The notes: a model not told the origin generated them from the letters alone. Numbered from the stretch's first letter, positions 40,821 through 49,125 are shown. The stretch is DNA of 64,000 nt from Devosia salina (GCF_019504385.1 NZ_CP080590.1:1468001-1532000); one strand, 5' to 3'. Program-made: numbers and translations.

Positions 40821-41254
40821 TGGGCGCGTTCCCTTCTCTTCGTTGCCAGGTAGCGCTTGTGCGCCTCCGGCCAGCGGCTCTTGCGGAGCCGGTTGAATTC
40901 GACGCCACTCATCACGCGGGCGATACCGCCGTCGGTGCACACGAAGAAGGTCCCCATGTGCTGGTGCGATGTTGCGACGTATTCAAGACGATACAGCGAG
41001 TCCTCTTCGAGCTGCACGGTGATGCAGCCAGACTTTTTCGATCCGCTGCGCAGGTCCTGTTCCCAGCGCAGCTGGGTGCGCCGGTCATAGTCGGTGATCT
41101 CGATCACGCGCCCGGGGCCGCAGTCGCCGCCGCCGCAGACCCGACCGACGAAGACCAGATCCTGCGTGATTCTGCTCTTGCCGATATAGACGGTGGTGTC
41201 GATGACCTCGGCGGGGACCGGCGACAGATTGGCTTCGAGGGTGTTGCTATGCAT
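40817..41254 (-). CDS. Conserved hypothetical protein, paralogue of the 60306-60998 product
   Basis: The 145-residue protein contains ITQDLVFVGRVCGGGDCGPG, RSGSKKSGCITVQLEEDSLY, a VATSHQHMGTFFVCTDGG stretch and a basic tail. The same order of motifs (ITEKLQFIGQVTGGGAHGPG, RSGSKRSGSCIWQLDADELY, GSRASSKFYVKTDDG) occurs in the larger protein encoded at 60306-60998. No known domain is evident; the predicted fold is mostly beta. The ATG at 41254 was chosen for AGGAG 8 nt upstream. It is the middle gene of the leftward operon. Confidence 0.65.
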   Translation of the reverse strand: MHSNTLEANLSPVPAEVIDTTVYIGKSRITQDLVFVGRVCGGGDCGPGRVIEITDYDRRTQLRWEQDLRSGSKKSGCITVQLEEDSLYRLEYVATSHQHMGTFFVCTDGGIARVMSGVEFNRLRKSRWPEAHKRYLATKRRERAQ

Positions 41255-41302
41255 GAATTTCACTCCTGGGGTGGCGCCGGTCCTGCCGGCGCCATGGTTT
41301 GA

Positions 41303-41740
41303 TCAGGCGGCAATGGGGGTCAGATCGGCGACGGCGCGGCGCTGCATTTCCTCGATCTGCGTGGGGGTCGCGCGGTACCTGATATGCTCGATCTGCCCGG
41401 GATAGACGTTGATCTCGTAGATGCGAACCAGCACCCAGCCTTTGGTCGCCCGCCGAAGCGCCACGCCGCGACCGGTGGCCGTGAACTTGTACGCCTTGCC
41501 CGGGCCTTCGGGTTCGAAAGAGGCCTCGAAGCCGACGCGGTCGGCCAGGGGCAGGCCCGAGCGTTCGAGACGGCGCTCGGCGCGACGGGCCAGATCGACG
41601 ATCTCGGCGGCGCTGTAGACGAATTTCTGGGCGCGGCCATTGCCCTCGGCGACGGCGGCGATCAGCTCTTCGCTGGGCTTCGCTGCCGGGTTCTTCAGAT
41701 CGGCCTTCGCGAGGACGACGATGGTCTTGGACTTGGTCAT
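41303..41740 (-). CDS. Hypothetical protein in the integrated element
   Basis: The 145-residue product begins MTKSKTIVVLAKADLKNPAA and contains KFVYSAAEIVDLARRAERRL and GFEASFEPEGPGKAYKFTATG. The first part reads as a small alpha-helical segment and the second as a beta-rich domain. I recognise no family. It is the first gene of the leftward operon with the 145-residue protein and the XRE regulator, transcribed from the operator region at 41741-42102. Confidence 0.55.
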   Translation of the reverse strand: MTKSKTIVVLAKADLKNPAAKPSEELIAAVAEGNGRAQKFVYSAAEIVDLARRAERRLERSGLPLADRVGFEASFEPEGPGKAYKFTATGRGVALRRATKGWVLVRIYEINVYPGQIEHIRYRATPTQIEEMQRRAVADLTPIAA

Positions 41741-41821
41741 TTTGGTTCCTATATCAGGGCGGCATGCCCCAGTTTTATGTTGCTGGCACCGCGTCTGCGC
41801 TGCCTATGCACTTAAGATGAA

Positions 41822-41863
41822 GTATGCAGGTGCATACGTCAATGAGAAATATGCACCTGCATA
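41822..41863. promoter_or_regulatory. Paired palindromic operators in a 362-bp divergent promoter region
   Basis: GTATGCAGGTGCATAC (41822-41837) and TATGCACCTGCATA (41850-41863) are inverted copies of a TATGCA-NN-TGCATA palindrome, 28 bp centre to centre. Related half-sites (TATGCACTT near 41804 and CATGCACTTGCA near 41890) flank them. The 362-bp region separates the XRE operon from the AAA operon; I see no gene in it. Confidence 0.65.
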
Positions 41864-42102
41864 CATTATGTCTAATCTGCCAATAAAATCATGCACTTGC
41901 AGCCGAGGCATTCCCGCGTCTACCGCTAGTCCACACAATCCCCGCGAGCTTTGATGAAAATGCCCCGGAAGATTCCCTCCGGACACGCAGCCCCAGCGAC
42001 GCTATAACGCCCATTCTGTGACGCCGGGGCCCAGCCGTCGGTGGCGCACGTCGGGTCGACACTGCATGAGCAGACGTCCACGACGCTCAAGATATTCCTC
42101 AC

Positions 42103-43704
42103 ATGACATCGGAGAAACGTGCGGCCTCGGGGGCCGCGAAACGCGTTCACGCTGAGCGCGTGGCACATCATCAGCATATTCGCGACGGCCTGCTGCCGAC
42201 CCTGGACGATCTCATCGAGGGATCGCCCTGGTTCAAGGGCAGCATCGTCGCCGACATCCAGACATGGTGCGATTCCTGGATGTCGCTCCCGGAGCCAGTT
42301 CGAGAGCCCGGCAAGCGCATCGTGAAGAACGCGACCGCGAAGTCCGGCGTCGATATCGGCCAGGCCCTCGCCGTCCTGCGGAATACTTGCACGTCGGCGG
42401 CCATCGAGCCCGTCCGGCAGTGGATGGCCGCTGCAGGATACGACGACGAATGGCGGATGCGGTGCTACCAAGCGTGTCTCGATGATCGCGGCGATCAAGA
42501 CGACCGCGAAGCCGCATACGCGCTCGCTCAGCACATCGCCGAAGACACGTATTTCCGCACTGGATTCCATGACGCTTGGTCGGACGCAACGGTTCTTGGG
42601 CTGATGCTGAAGAACAAGAGCAGCATGGAGGAATATCATGCGCTCGGCGTCCACAGCATCGAGTGCGATCACCTCCTGCTTAGCGATCTGAAGCTTGCCG
42701 CTTCCGAGGCGGCCAAGGCATCGGCGCAAGTCCAGGAGCCCGTCGAGGAGATTAAGCCCGCGGCGCACACTGATGCAGAATTCCTGAGGGAACTTTACGA
42801 AGACCGCTCGGAGATCGAGAAGCAAGAAGGGCCGCCCCTCGCGCCTGGCGTCGTCGTCATCCCTGAGACGCCGATCCCTACGACCGGATGGCGGAAGGAC
42901 ATCTGGAAGGATTGGCAGGGCAAAGTCGGCGTGAAGCTGCCTGCCATCGCAACGGGCGACATCGCGGCTCATCGTCGATCGCTCGTCGCTCAGTGGCCGC
43001 ACTCCGAGGAGATCATCGATGTCATCCTGGGCGATCTGTCGTCGCGGCAATCGATCCGCTTCCGGCCCACGCTCCTCGTCGGCGCCCCGGGCTCCGGGAA
43101 GTCGTCACTGGCCCGCGCGATCTTCGAGACTGTCGGGCTGCCGTGTGAGCTGCAGTCGTTCGCCGGCTTGCACGACGCGGCGTTGATGGGGACGTCTGCA
43201 CAGTGGTCGAGCGCTCGCGAGAGCGCGCCGCTCCAGTTGATCAAGCGGGCGGGCATGTCGTCCGTCGGCATCATCTGGGATGAGCTCGAAAAGGCATCGT
43301 CAAGCCGGCACAACGGGGCACCCGCGGACGCTTTGCTGCCCATGCTCGAGGCCGACCAGGCACGAAGGTACCGCGACCTCGCGTTGGAAGTCGAGGTCGA
43401 TCTCAGCATGGTCTCGCACTTCGCCACGGCGAATTCGCTCGAAGGCGTGCCTGAGCCAGTGCGCGATCGAATGCGCGTTCTCCAGATGCCGAACCCCGAC
43501 TGGGAGCATTTGTATGTGCTCACGCAGCAGATCATTGGTCGTATCGCCGCCCAGCAGGGCGTCGATCGCAGGTGGTATGCGCCCCTGGCCGAGGACGAGA
43601 TGGACCTCGTGCGGGACGCGTGGCAGGGGGGATCGATCAGGCAACTCACGCGCATCGTGGGGGCCATCTTGAACGGGCGCGAGCAGATCATGGGGAGGTG
43701 CTGA
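42103..43704 (+). CDS. AAA+ ATPase, Lon/MoxR-like
   Basis: The 533-residue protein has a helical N-terminal half of about 280 residues with no recognised domain, then an AAA+ module. The Walker A motif GAPGSGKSS lies near residues 327-335, the Walker B motif GIIWDELEK near 389-397 and a sensor-1-type HFATANSLEGVP near 442. The layout resembles the AAA part of Lon (DELEKASSS is like DEIDK), but no protease domain follows. It is the first gene of a four-gene overlapping operon in an integrated element. A remodelling or motor role on unknown partners is inferred. Confidence 0.78.
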   Translation: MTSEKRAASGAAKRVHAERVAHHQHIRDGLLPTLDDLIEGSPWFKGSIVADIQTWCDSWMSLPEPVREPGKRIVKNATAKSGVDIGQALAVLRNTCTSAAIEPVRQWMAAAGYDDEWRMRCYQACLDDRGDQDDREAAYALAQHIAEDTYFRTGFHDAWSDATVLGLMLKNKSSMEEYHALGVHSIECDHLLLSDLKLAASEAAKASAQVQEPVEEIKPAAHTDAEFLRELYEDRSEIEKQEGPPLAPGVVVIPETPIPTTGWRKDIWKDWQGKVGVKLPAIATGDIAAHRRSLVAQWPHSEEIIDVILGDLSSRQSIRFRPTLLVGAPGSGKSSLARAIFETVGLPCELQSFAGLHDAALMGTSAQWSSARESAPLQLIKRAGMSSVGIIWDELEKASSSRHNGAPADALLPMLEADQARRYRDLALEVEVDLSMVSHFATANSLEGVPEPVRDRMRVLQMPNPDWEHLYVLTQQIIGRIAAQQGVDRRWYAPLAEDEMDLVRDAWQGGSIRQLTRIVGAILNGREQIMGRC

Positions 43705-44141
43705 TGGTCATCCGTGAACGCGATCGCGCGATCGCCCGCAGCTCATTCCGCGTCGCTGTCGGCATCATCGAGCGCCGGCATGCCGACGTCGCCGACATCG
43801 CCCGGGCGGCTCTTGAGCATCCGGGGCCGATCACAGTGCGCGCGCTGCTCCATGCCGGTAACGGCAAACCTTGGCAGCACATGCTCATCGAGGCTCTCGC
43901 CGAAGCGGGCATTGCCGCTGCCGAAGACGTGCTCGGCGGTGCGGATGTCGTCGAGTACGAGCTCCGGCGAGATCCTGGCGAGAGCGATGAAGACTACGAG
44001 CGCCGCCGGCATCTGCTCGGCGGCGGACGGATCGTCATCGGCGTCGACGAGCTGTCGCAAGACGAGCTTGAAGCGATCGCGAACAGCGAGATCCCGGAAG
44101 AACTGCGGTGGAGCTCAGACGATGAAGGAGATGACGAATGA
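43704..44141 (+). CDS. Hypothetical acidic-tailed protein of the AAA operon
   Basis: The 145-residue product starts at an ATG overlapping the AAA gene's stop (TGATG). It has a helical first half (RSSFRVAVGIIERRHADVAD then ITVRALLHAGNGKPWQHML) and a very acidic C-terminus (SSDDEGDDE). I find no known domain. Strict overlap with the genes on both sides implies fixed stoichiometry with the AAA ATPase, perhaps as an adaptor or substrate. Confidence 0.6.
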   Translation: MVIRERDRAIARSSFRVAVGIIERRHADVADIARAALEHPGPITVRALLHAGNGKPWQHMLIEALAEAGIAAAEDVLGGADVVEYELRRDPGESDEDYERRRHLLGGGRIVIGVDELSQDELEAIANSEIPEELRWSSDDEGDDE

Positions 44142-44728
44142 CTGTCGATATCATCAGTGAGACCAGGGCGCTCATCAAACGCGCGCTCCAGGGCGACCCC
44201 GCCTTGGCTTCGCTCGCCGTCGTCGGGCGGACGCCGGACACGCTCACGGCGACGATCAGCCCGGGGATTCCGCCGGGCAAAATCGGGCGGACACAATATA
44301 GTCCCGCGCCGCCGTTCTCCCGGGAAGTCCTGGTCGATCTGGCCTTGCGGGCTCAGCGCCGGCGGTGGCAGCGATATGATCCGCGAACGGCGTCGATCCC
44401 CGATCCCGTCAGGTCAGTCGTCGACGCGCGGCTGCACGACCGCCTTGGCGTTTGGCCGGAGCACCGGTCGGGCTGGTGCGATCTCATTGAAGCCGCTGTC
44501 GACATGATCGAGGAGACCGGCGGCGACCCGCGGACGAGCCAAATCAAGGAAAAATTCGGGGACTTACGTTGGTACACGCACGGACTGGAGGGCGTCGTCG
44601 GCGGCCAGATCGTCGACGCGGCCGAGCACCTGAGCGCGTGCCTGTGCGAGAAATGCGGCGCCTTGGGTCGGACACTCAAAGACAGCGGCTGGTATCGGAT
44701 GCGTTGTGGGAGCCACGAGTATGAGTAG
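44138..44728 (+). CDS. Hypothetical protein with C-terminal Cys-rich (zinc-ribbon-like) motif
   Basis: The 196-residue protein has GWCDLIEAAVDMIEETGG, then IKEKFGDLRWYTHGLEG, and ends with ACLCEKCGALGR and MRCGSHEYE, spacing that looks like a small zinc ribbon (CxC-x2-CG ... C-x2-H). Similar KEKFGxLRxY ... CExCG proteins are common in phages and mobile elements, without known function. It overlaps its upstream neighbour by 4 nt and the phosphoesterase gene by 8 nt. Confidence 0.6.
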   Translation: MTVDIISETRALIKRALQGDPALASLAVVGRTPDTLTATISPGIPPGKIGRTQYSPAPPFSREVLVDLALRAQRRRWQRYDPRTASIPDPVRSVVDARLHDRLGVWPEHRSGWCDLIEAAVDMIEETGGDPRTSQIKEKFGDLRWYTHGLEGVVGGQIVDAAEHLSACLCEKCGALGRTLKDSGWYRMRCGSHEYE

Positions 44729-45500
44729 TGCGCGGCTCAAGCTCTGGATCGTCTCGGATCTTCACATGGACAGCTTGTACTGGGTTCCCAATCGGGTTCC
44801 GCAGCACGATGTCATGATCATCGCCGGCGACGTCGATAAGTCCGCCGGCGAAACGGAGCAGACGCTGCTGATGTTGGCGCGCTTGTCCCCGACGCCGCTC
44901 ATCTTTGTGCCCGGCAATCATGACGTCCATGACGCCGCGATCAATGCCTGGGATCGTGGAAATGAAGACCTGCTGGCTCGCGGCATTCACATCCTGTCGT
45001 CGGGCCAAGCCGCCGTCATCAGCGGCATCCGCTTCGTCGGCGCGACGCTCTGGACGGATTTCGAACTTGTCGGCGATCGCTATGCGAGCGAAGCCTGGGC
45101 CGCGCAGCATATGCCGGAATACCAGCATGTCTGGAAGCCAGACGGCAGCGACACGATCTGGCCGGAGGACACTCGCGCCGCGCACATGCAGCACCGCGCC
45201 ACGATCGAGGCCGTGCTGTCGACGCCGCATCCGGGCCCGACGGTCGTCGTCACGCATCATGCGCCGTCTCCGAAATCGATCCGGGGCCGAACGCCCGGCG
45301 TGGCCGACGCGTCTTTTGCGAGCGATCTCGAAGGGACGATCGAGCGATATCGGCCGGAATTGTGGGTGCACGGACATTTGCACAGGGCGTCGGACTATAT
45401 GGTCGGCGACACAAGGGTGGTGTGCAATCCAAGGGGGTATGAAGGGGACGATTGGTATGAGGAGACGGGGTGGACGGAGGATCTGGTGGTGGAGATCTGA
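44721..45500 (+). CDS. Calcineurin-like metallophosphoesterase
   Basis: The 259-residue protein holds all metal-binding blocks of the family: DLH (Asp13, His15), GDVD (36-39), GNHD (65-68), THHAP and GHLH. Such enzymes cleave phosphodiesters or phosphomonoesters in nucleotides, nucleic acids or proteins. It is the last gene of the AAA operon and overlaps the previous gene by 8 nt. If the operon is a defence module this would be the effector, but that is inference. GGGAGCC precedes the ATG; I chose MSSARL. Confidence 0.85.
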   Translation: MSSARLKLWIVSDLHMDSLYWVPNRVPQHDVMIIAGDVDKSAGETEQTLLMLARLSPTPLIFVPGNHDVHDAAINAWDRGNEDLLARGIHILSSGQAAVISGIRFVGATLWTDFELVGDRYASEAWAAQHMPEYQHVWKPDGSDTIWPEDTRAAHMQHRATIEAVLSTPHPGPTVVVTHHAPSPKSIRGRTPGVADASFASDLEGTIERYRPELWVHGHLHRASDYMVGDTRVVCNPRGYEGDDWYEETGWTEDLVVEI

Positions 45501-45505
45501 GCCGC

Positions 45506-46507
45506 CTAGGTCGGCAATAAGGCCGATATCTTTTCGACCATATCCTGCCTTGAGGCATCGATATCCCCAGAGATGTCGAGACGATAGTGGTGGAATTTGG
45601 TGCCAGTGGAAATGGCGCCAACGTAATTCATGCCCGCCTGGGCAGCTGACAAGGCAGGTGAAATCCAGAACGCCACAGGTGCTTCCAACGAAACTGCATG
45701 ACTGATGACTTGGTAGCGGTCAGATTCATCGATTTTCGGCTTGTATTTTACCTCGCCGATGCCCAACACCTTCTTGTCGCGACGCATAATAGCGTCAGGC
45801 TTTATCGGAAATACCTTGTTGTCTCTGAAGAGAGGACGCTGGTGCTTTTTCTTGTTCCCATCGACCACCGAGATATGGGCTTCTCGGAGGCCGTCGCGGA
45901 GCGTGTTCCGGACAAAGCTCTCGAAGATGTCGTCGAGCGAGAACAGGAAAGACGGCATCTCACTGCCTTGGGCATCGTAGCCGAAACCCACCTGGGTGTA
46001 GCCGAGCAGCATGGCATAAACCGTCAAGGCACCGCGGTAATGGTCGCGAATCCACCTTGGCACTCCTTCGGCGAGGACTTGCTCGCCGAACCGCATCGGC
46101 GCTGCTGGTACTCGGTATAGGGCGTTGAGCGCCTCGAGAAACAGCCTTCGCTCGATCGACCACTTCTGGTCCCGAGGGATCAACCGCAGAAAGTCCATGC
46201 AGGCAGACTTGAGCACGGCGTTTACTGGCAGATTGGCGGAGAACGCAAACACGGCGCCGGCTACGTTGAGTTCGTCGCCTCGAGCGAGGTGACGAGCGAC
46301 GGTCGTGCCGAACTCTACCTTGGGCTTGAAGAAGCCGGTGTACGGCTCCCGGTAGTAGCCACGCGCCAGTCCTAAATCGACGATGAGACGAAGGTAGTGG
46401 CAGAAGCCGCGGGCGAGCATGTGGTGCGGGGGCGACGCATTGGTCCGTTCGTAGGATCGGAGAATTGGTAGCACTCGATCGTAGTTCTCGTCGGCCAGGG
46501 CGAGCAT
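45506..46507 (-). CDS. McrC-like 5-methylcytosine restriction component, N-terminally truncated
   Basis: The 333-residue product has the McrC C-terminal nuclease layout: SLDDIFESFVRNTLRDGL, then FPIKPDAIMRRD, GIGEVKYKPK and YQVISHAV, matching the PD-(D/E)xK motif (D, E, K). Homology seems to continue upstream of the ATG, because the frame stays open to 46666 and encodes SEIVLNLRPKFPVNNLW, as McrC proteins have. There is no ATG, GTG or TTG there, so the gene has lost its start and N-terminal domain or uses a rare start codon. No McrB-type GTPase is adjacent. Confidence 0.72.
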   Translation of the reverse strand: MLALADENYDRVLPILRSYERTNASPPHHMLARGFCHYLRLIVDLGLARGYYREPYTGFFKPKVEFGTTVARHLARGDELNVAGAVFAFSANLPVNAVLKSACMDFLRLIPRDQKWSIERRLFLEALNALYRVPAAPMRFGEQVLAEGVPRWIRDHYRGALTVYAMLLGYTQVGFGYDAQGSEMPSFLFSLDDIFESFVRNTLRDGLREAHISVVDGNKKKHQRPLFRDNKVFPIKPDAIMRRDKKVLGIGEVKYKPKIDESDRYQVISHAVSLEAPVAFWISPALSAAQAGMNYVGAISTGTKFHHYRLDISGDIDASRQDMVEKISALLPT

Positions 46508-46619
46508 GCGCCAAAGATTGTTGACGGGAAACTTGGGCCTGAGATTCAGAACGATCTCGCTTGTGAGCGGCAGGTAGGCAGCTGAGAGTACTGACTGTGG
46601 CTGACGTTTCAGCTCTAGC

Positions 46620-46850
46620 TCTTCGGCATCACTTCGTAGCCGCGCAGACGGCTGAAGGGATCGTGACTACATCGATTTGACATCGATCTCGTGTTTGATT
46701 TGTAGCCGCGAAGGCGGCTGATAGGATGGTGATGGCGTCGATATGCTCGTGCGTCACGTGTAGCCGCTCAGGCGGCCGGTAGGAAAGTGACAGCGCCGAT
46801 TATTTGGCGTGTCATCTGTAGCCGCGTAGGCGGCCGGTTTTTTGATGATG
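46620..46850. repeat. Degenerate palindromic repeat array, CRISPR-like (type I-F-like hairpins)
   Basis: Four copies of a TGTAGCCGC-N4-GCGGC-type hairpin begin at 46636, 46702, 46760 and 46818, with periods of 66, 58 and 58 bp. The hairpin is followed by (T/C)G-x-TAGGA-like bases, recalling type I-F CRISPR repeats (stem, then TAAGAAA). The repeats are not identical and the interval sequences also resemble each other, so this may be a decayed CRISPR or another tandem hairpin repeat. The 600 bp from 46508 to 47108 hold no intact gene. Confidence 0.45.
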
Positions 46851-46898
46851 GTGTAGATTGCTCGTGCTTAGTGTTTGCTGCACGGGTGGAATAGTTCG

Positions 46899-46921
46899 GG
46901 GCTCCAGCTTGGCTGGGGCCC
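46899..46921 (+). terminator. Stem-loop downstream of the palindromic array
   Basis: GGGC-T-CCAGC pairs with GCTGG-G-GCCC around a TTG loop. It lies 60 bp past the last array hairpin and could end a rightward transcript of the array; the following bases (TTGCTCT) are only weakly U-rich. Confidence 0.3.
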
Positions 46922-47108
46922 TTGCTCTATACCGATGGCGATGATGAGCAGGCATCTTGAACGCCGCTGGGGCAGGGGTGGAGGTACTTCTTTCTCATTG
47001 ACATGAGCCCGTCAAGTTATGCCGCTCTTCCAGAGACCGAGCACAAGTAGTGGCCGCTCAACGCGTTGAGGTAATGGCTTCCACCTTCCGCTAAGCGCCC
47101 CACAGCGG

Positions 47109-47264
47109 TCATTCAGACCGCGTTTGCGACGTCCCGATAGCTGCCATTCCGACCCAGATCATGTCGATGCCGGATTGGCTGAGCAGACCTGCCATGACGT
47201 GGTCGTACGCTGTGAGCATCGCGATCCGCTTCCTGGCATCGCGTAATACCTGTATGTCGCGCAT
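47109..47264 (-). pseudogene. Fragment of a PanB-like (ketopantoate hydroxymethyltransferase) gene
   Basis: A 51-codon frame encodes MRDIQVLRDARKRIAMLTAY, then DHVMAGLLSQSGIDMIWVGM. This matches the start of PanB-family TIM-barrel enzymes (MLTAYDxxxAxLxDxAGVDxxLVGD). The frame stops after AAIGTSQTRSE, so about 80 percent of the enzyme is missing. It sits between the integrated element and queE and probably marks a deletion or insertion scar. Confidence 0.6.
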
Positions 47265-47336
47265 GGTCAGGCGACTCGAACCCGTATGCCGACACGTTGA
47301 ATCCTCGCATGCTTGGACAGACTTGTTTGCAAATCC

Positions 47337-48074
47337 CTAGACGCCGCGCTTATTGCCCCAGAGCAGCACGTGAAGCTGTGGCAATACCCGCGCCTGGAAC
47401 CATCGGTCTTGAGTAACCTTGTCCACCAGCCATTCCATGCGCTGCATGACGCCATCGATGTCTACGGGGCCGTCCACCGCATCGGCCGAGGGCGGCGTGT
47501 GGTTGCCCGGCTGGAGATAGGTCGGCAGGTGCGGATAGCGGGCTGCGACGTCTCGAGCAAAGTCATAATCCGCATCGCCGAAAACCACCAACTTGAGCAC
47601 CGTCAGCGGCTTGCCTTGCGCGGCGTCGAGGCAAGCCTCGAATTGTGCCCTGTCGACGCTCATCCGGCTTGATGGCGGCTTGGGGCTCAGCACCAGGACG
47701 TCCAGCATCGAGAACCAGTCCCGGGCCATCGAACCCTGCGTTTCCAGGGCGAAGCGATAGCCGTCCTGGTGGCCGCGTGCGATCAGGTCGCCCAGCGGCT
47801 GGATCGCGGGATTGCCGCCGGACAGCGACACCATCAGCGGCTCGCCGCCCGACAGGACCCGGACCTGTGCCCAGATCTGCTCTATCGACATTGGCCGCCA
47901 GTCGTCACGGAAGCGACTGTCTACGGCATGCAGGCTGTCGCACCAGGCGCAACGGTAGTCGCATCCACCGGTTCGCACGAACACGGTCGGCTGGCCGATC
48001 AATACGCCTTCGCCCTGAATCGTCGGCCCGAAGATCTCACTGATGCGGATACCGGGCGGCTCCACGGCGCTCAC
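47337..48074 (-). CDS. queE: 7-carboxy-7-deazaguanine synthase QueE
   Basis: QueE is the radical SAM enzyme that converts 6-carboxytetrahydropterin to 7-carboxy-7-deazaguanine in queuosine synthesis. The 245-residue protein opens with EIFGPTIQGEGVLIGQPTVF, followed by the CX3CX2C cluster motif in CDYRCAWCDSLH and LSGGNPAIQ. The GTG at 48074 overlaps the queD stop (GTGA) and is preferred; upstream in-frame codons would run deep into queD. It is the third gene of the queC-queD-queE operon. Confidence 0.93.
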   Translation of the reverse strand: MSAVEPPGIRISEIFGPTIQGEGVLIGQPTVFVRTGGCDYRCAWCDSLHAVDSRFRDDWRPMSIEQIWAQVRVLSGGEPLMVSLSGGNPAIQPLGDLIARGHQDGYRFALETQGSMARDWFSMLDVLVLSPKPPSSRMSVDRAQFEACLDAAQGKPLTVLKLVVFGDADYDFARDVAARYPHLPTYLQPGNHTPPSADAVDGPVDIDGVMQRMEWLVDKVTQDRWFQARVLPQLHVLLWGNKRGV

Positions 48075-48430
48075 GGCCTGTACTCCGCCCAGGTTTTGGC
48101 GGTCTCGCTGACGCGTACGGCAGAGGCTTCGGGCAGTCGCTGCTTGCACCAGTCATAGAAGTATTGGGCGAGATATTCGGCAGTGACCCGATCATGGCCC
48201 AGCACATCGTTGAGATGGCGATGGTCGAATGCCTCGTCGATGTGCCGTTTGAGGACTGACAGGTCCTGGTAATCGCGCACGAAGCCATGCTCGTTCAGCT
48301 CATCGGCGGTCAGTTCGACTTCCACGATGTAGTTGTGCCCATGCAGCCGAGCGCATTGGTGGTCAGGCGGAAGCGACGCGAGCTGATGGGATGCCGAGAA
48401 ATGGAATTCCTTGGTGATGCGAAACGTCAT
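48071..48430 (-). CDS. queD: 6-carboxytetrahydropterin synthase QueD
   Basis: QueD converts 7,8-dihydroneopterin triphosphate to 6-carboxy-5,6,7,8-tetrahydropterin. The 119-residue protein has the T-fold motifs FHFSASHQL, CARLHGHNYIVEVEL (zinc His and catalytic Cys) and FDHRHLND. It overlaps queC by 4 nt at its start and queE by 4 nt at its end, so the three are coupled. Confidence 0.95.
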   Translation of the reverse strand: MTFRITKEFHFSASHQLASLPPDHQCARLHGHNYIVEVELTADELNEHGFVRDYQDLSVLKRHIDEAFDHRHLNDVLGHDRVTAEYLAQYFYDWCKQRLPEASAVRVSETAKTWAEYRP

Positions 48431-49125
48431 GCGCGTTTCGCCTCTACGGCATCACGCCAGAAGTCGGCATCGGCATAGGGTGTTGGATCCGGCAGCCGGG
48501 CCAGGTCGAAGGCTTCCCGACGCTCGACGCAGGTGCCGCAACGTCCGCAATGTATCTCCCCGCCCTTGTAGCAGGACCAGGTCTGATCGAAGGGCGTTGC
48601 ATGCCGTGCGCCCTCGGTCACGATGTCGGCCTTGGACACGTTTACGAACGGCGCGTAAAGGCGGACGTTGGCATAGCCGTCGAGCGCACGGTCCTGCATC
48701 GCCTGGAAGGCGTCAATGAAATCAGGCCGGCAATCGGGATAGATGAAGTGATCGCCGCCGTGGACGGCAACGCCGACTGCCTCGTCCTGTCGCGCCGCAG
48801 CGACACCGAAGGCTATCGCCAGCATGATGGCGTTGCGATTGGGCACCACCGTGATCCGCATCGATTCTTCGGCATAGTGGCCGTCGGGAACGGCAACATC
48901 GTCGGTGAGCGCGGAACCGCTGAGTTGGCGGCCGATGTCACGGATGTCGATGACCTGGTGCGGGACGCCAAGCCGTTGTGCGCAGGCCGCGACAAAGCCG
49001 AGTTCCTTGCTGTGCCGCTGTCCGTAGTCGAACGAAACGAGGCCTGTGAGAGTTTGCTCGGCCGCCACCTTGTGCGCGAGCGAAACCGAGTCCAATCCGC
49101 CGGAGCAGATGACGAGAGTTTTCAA
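48427..49125 (-). CDS. queC: 7-cyano-7-deazaguanine synthase QueC
   Basis: QueC makes preQ0 from carboxydeazaguanine, ammonia and ATP. The 232-residue protein has the PP-loop CSGGLDSVSLAH, SFDYGQRHSKEL, VPNRNAIML and the zinc cysteines of SCYKGGEIHCGRCGTCVER. The start codon is TTG at 49125, in keeping with tight control: the AAGGA ribosome binding site ten bases upstream is the 3' end of a preQ1-I riboswitch. It is the first gene of queC-queD-queE. Confidence 0.95.
   Translation of the reverse strand: MKTLVICSGGLDSVSLAHKVAAEQTLTGLVSFDYGQRHSKELGFVAACAQRLGVPHQVIDIRDIGRQLSGSALTDDVAVPDGHYAEESMRITVVPNRNAIMLAIAFGVAAARQDEAVGVAVHGGDHFIYPDCRPDFIDAFQAMQDRALDGYANVRLYAPFVNVSKADIVTEGARHATPFDQTWSCYKGGEIHCGRCGTCVERREAFDLARLPDPTPYADADFWRDAVEAKRA

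Noticed and set aside
41926..43050. 374-codon minus-strand frame opposite the AAA ATPase gene
   Set aside because: The plus strand has intact Walker motifs and overlapping downstream genes; the minus frame has an Arg-rich composition typical of shadows.
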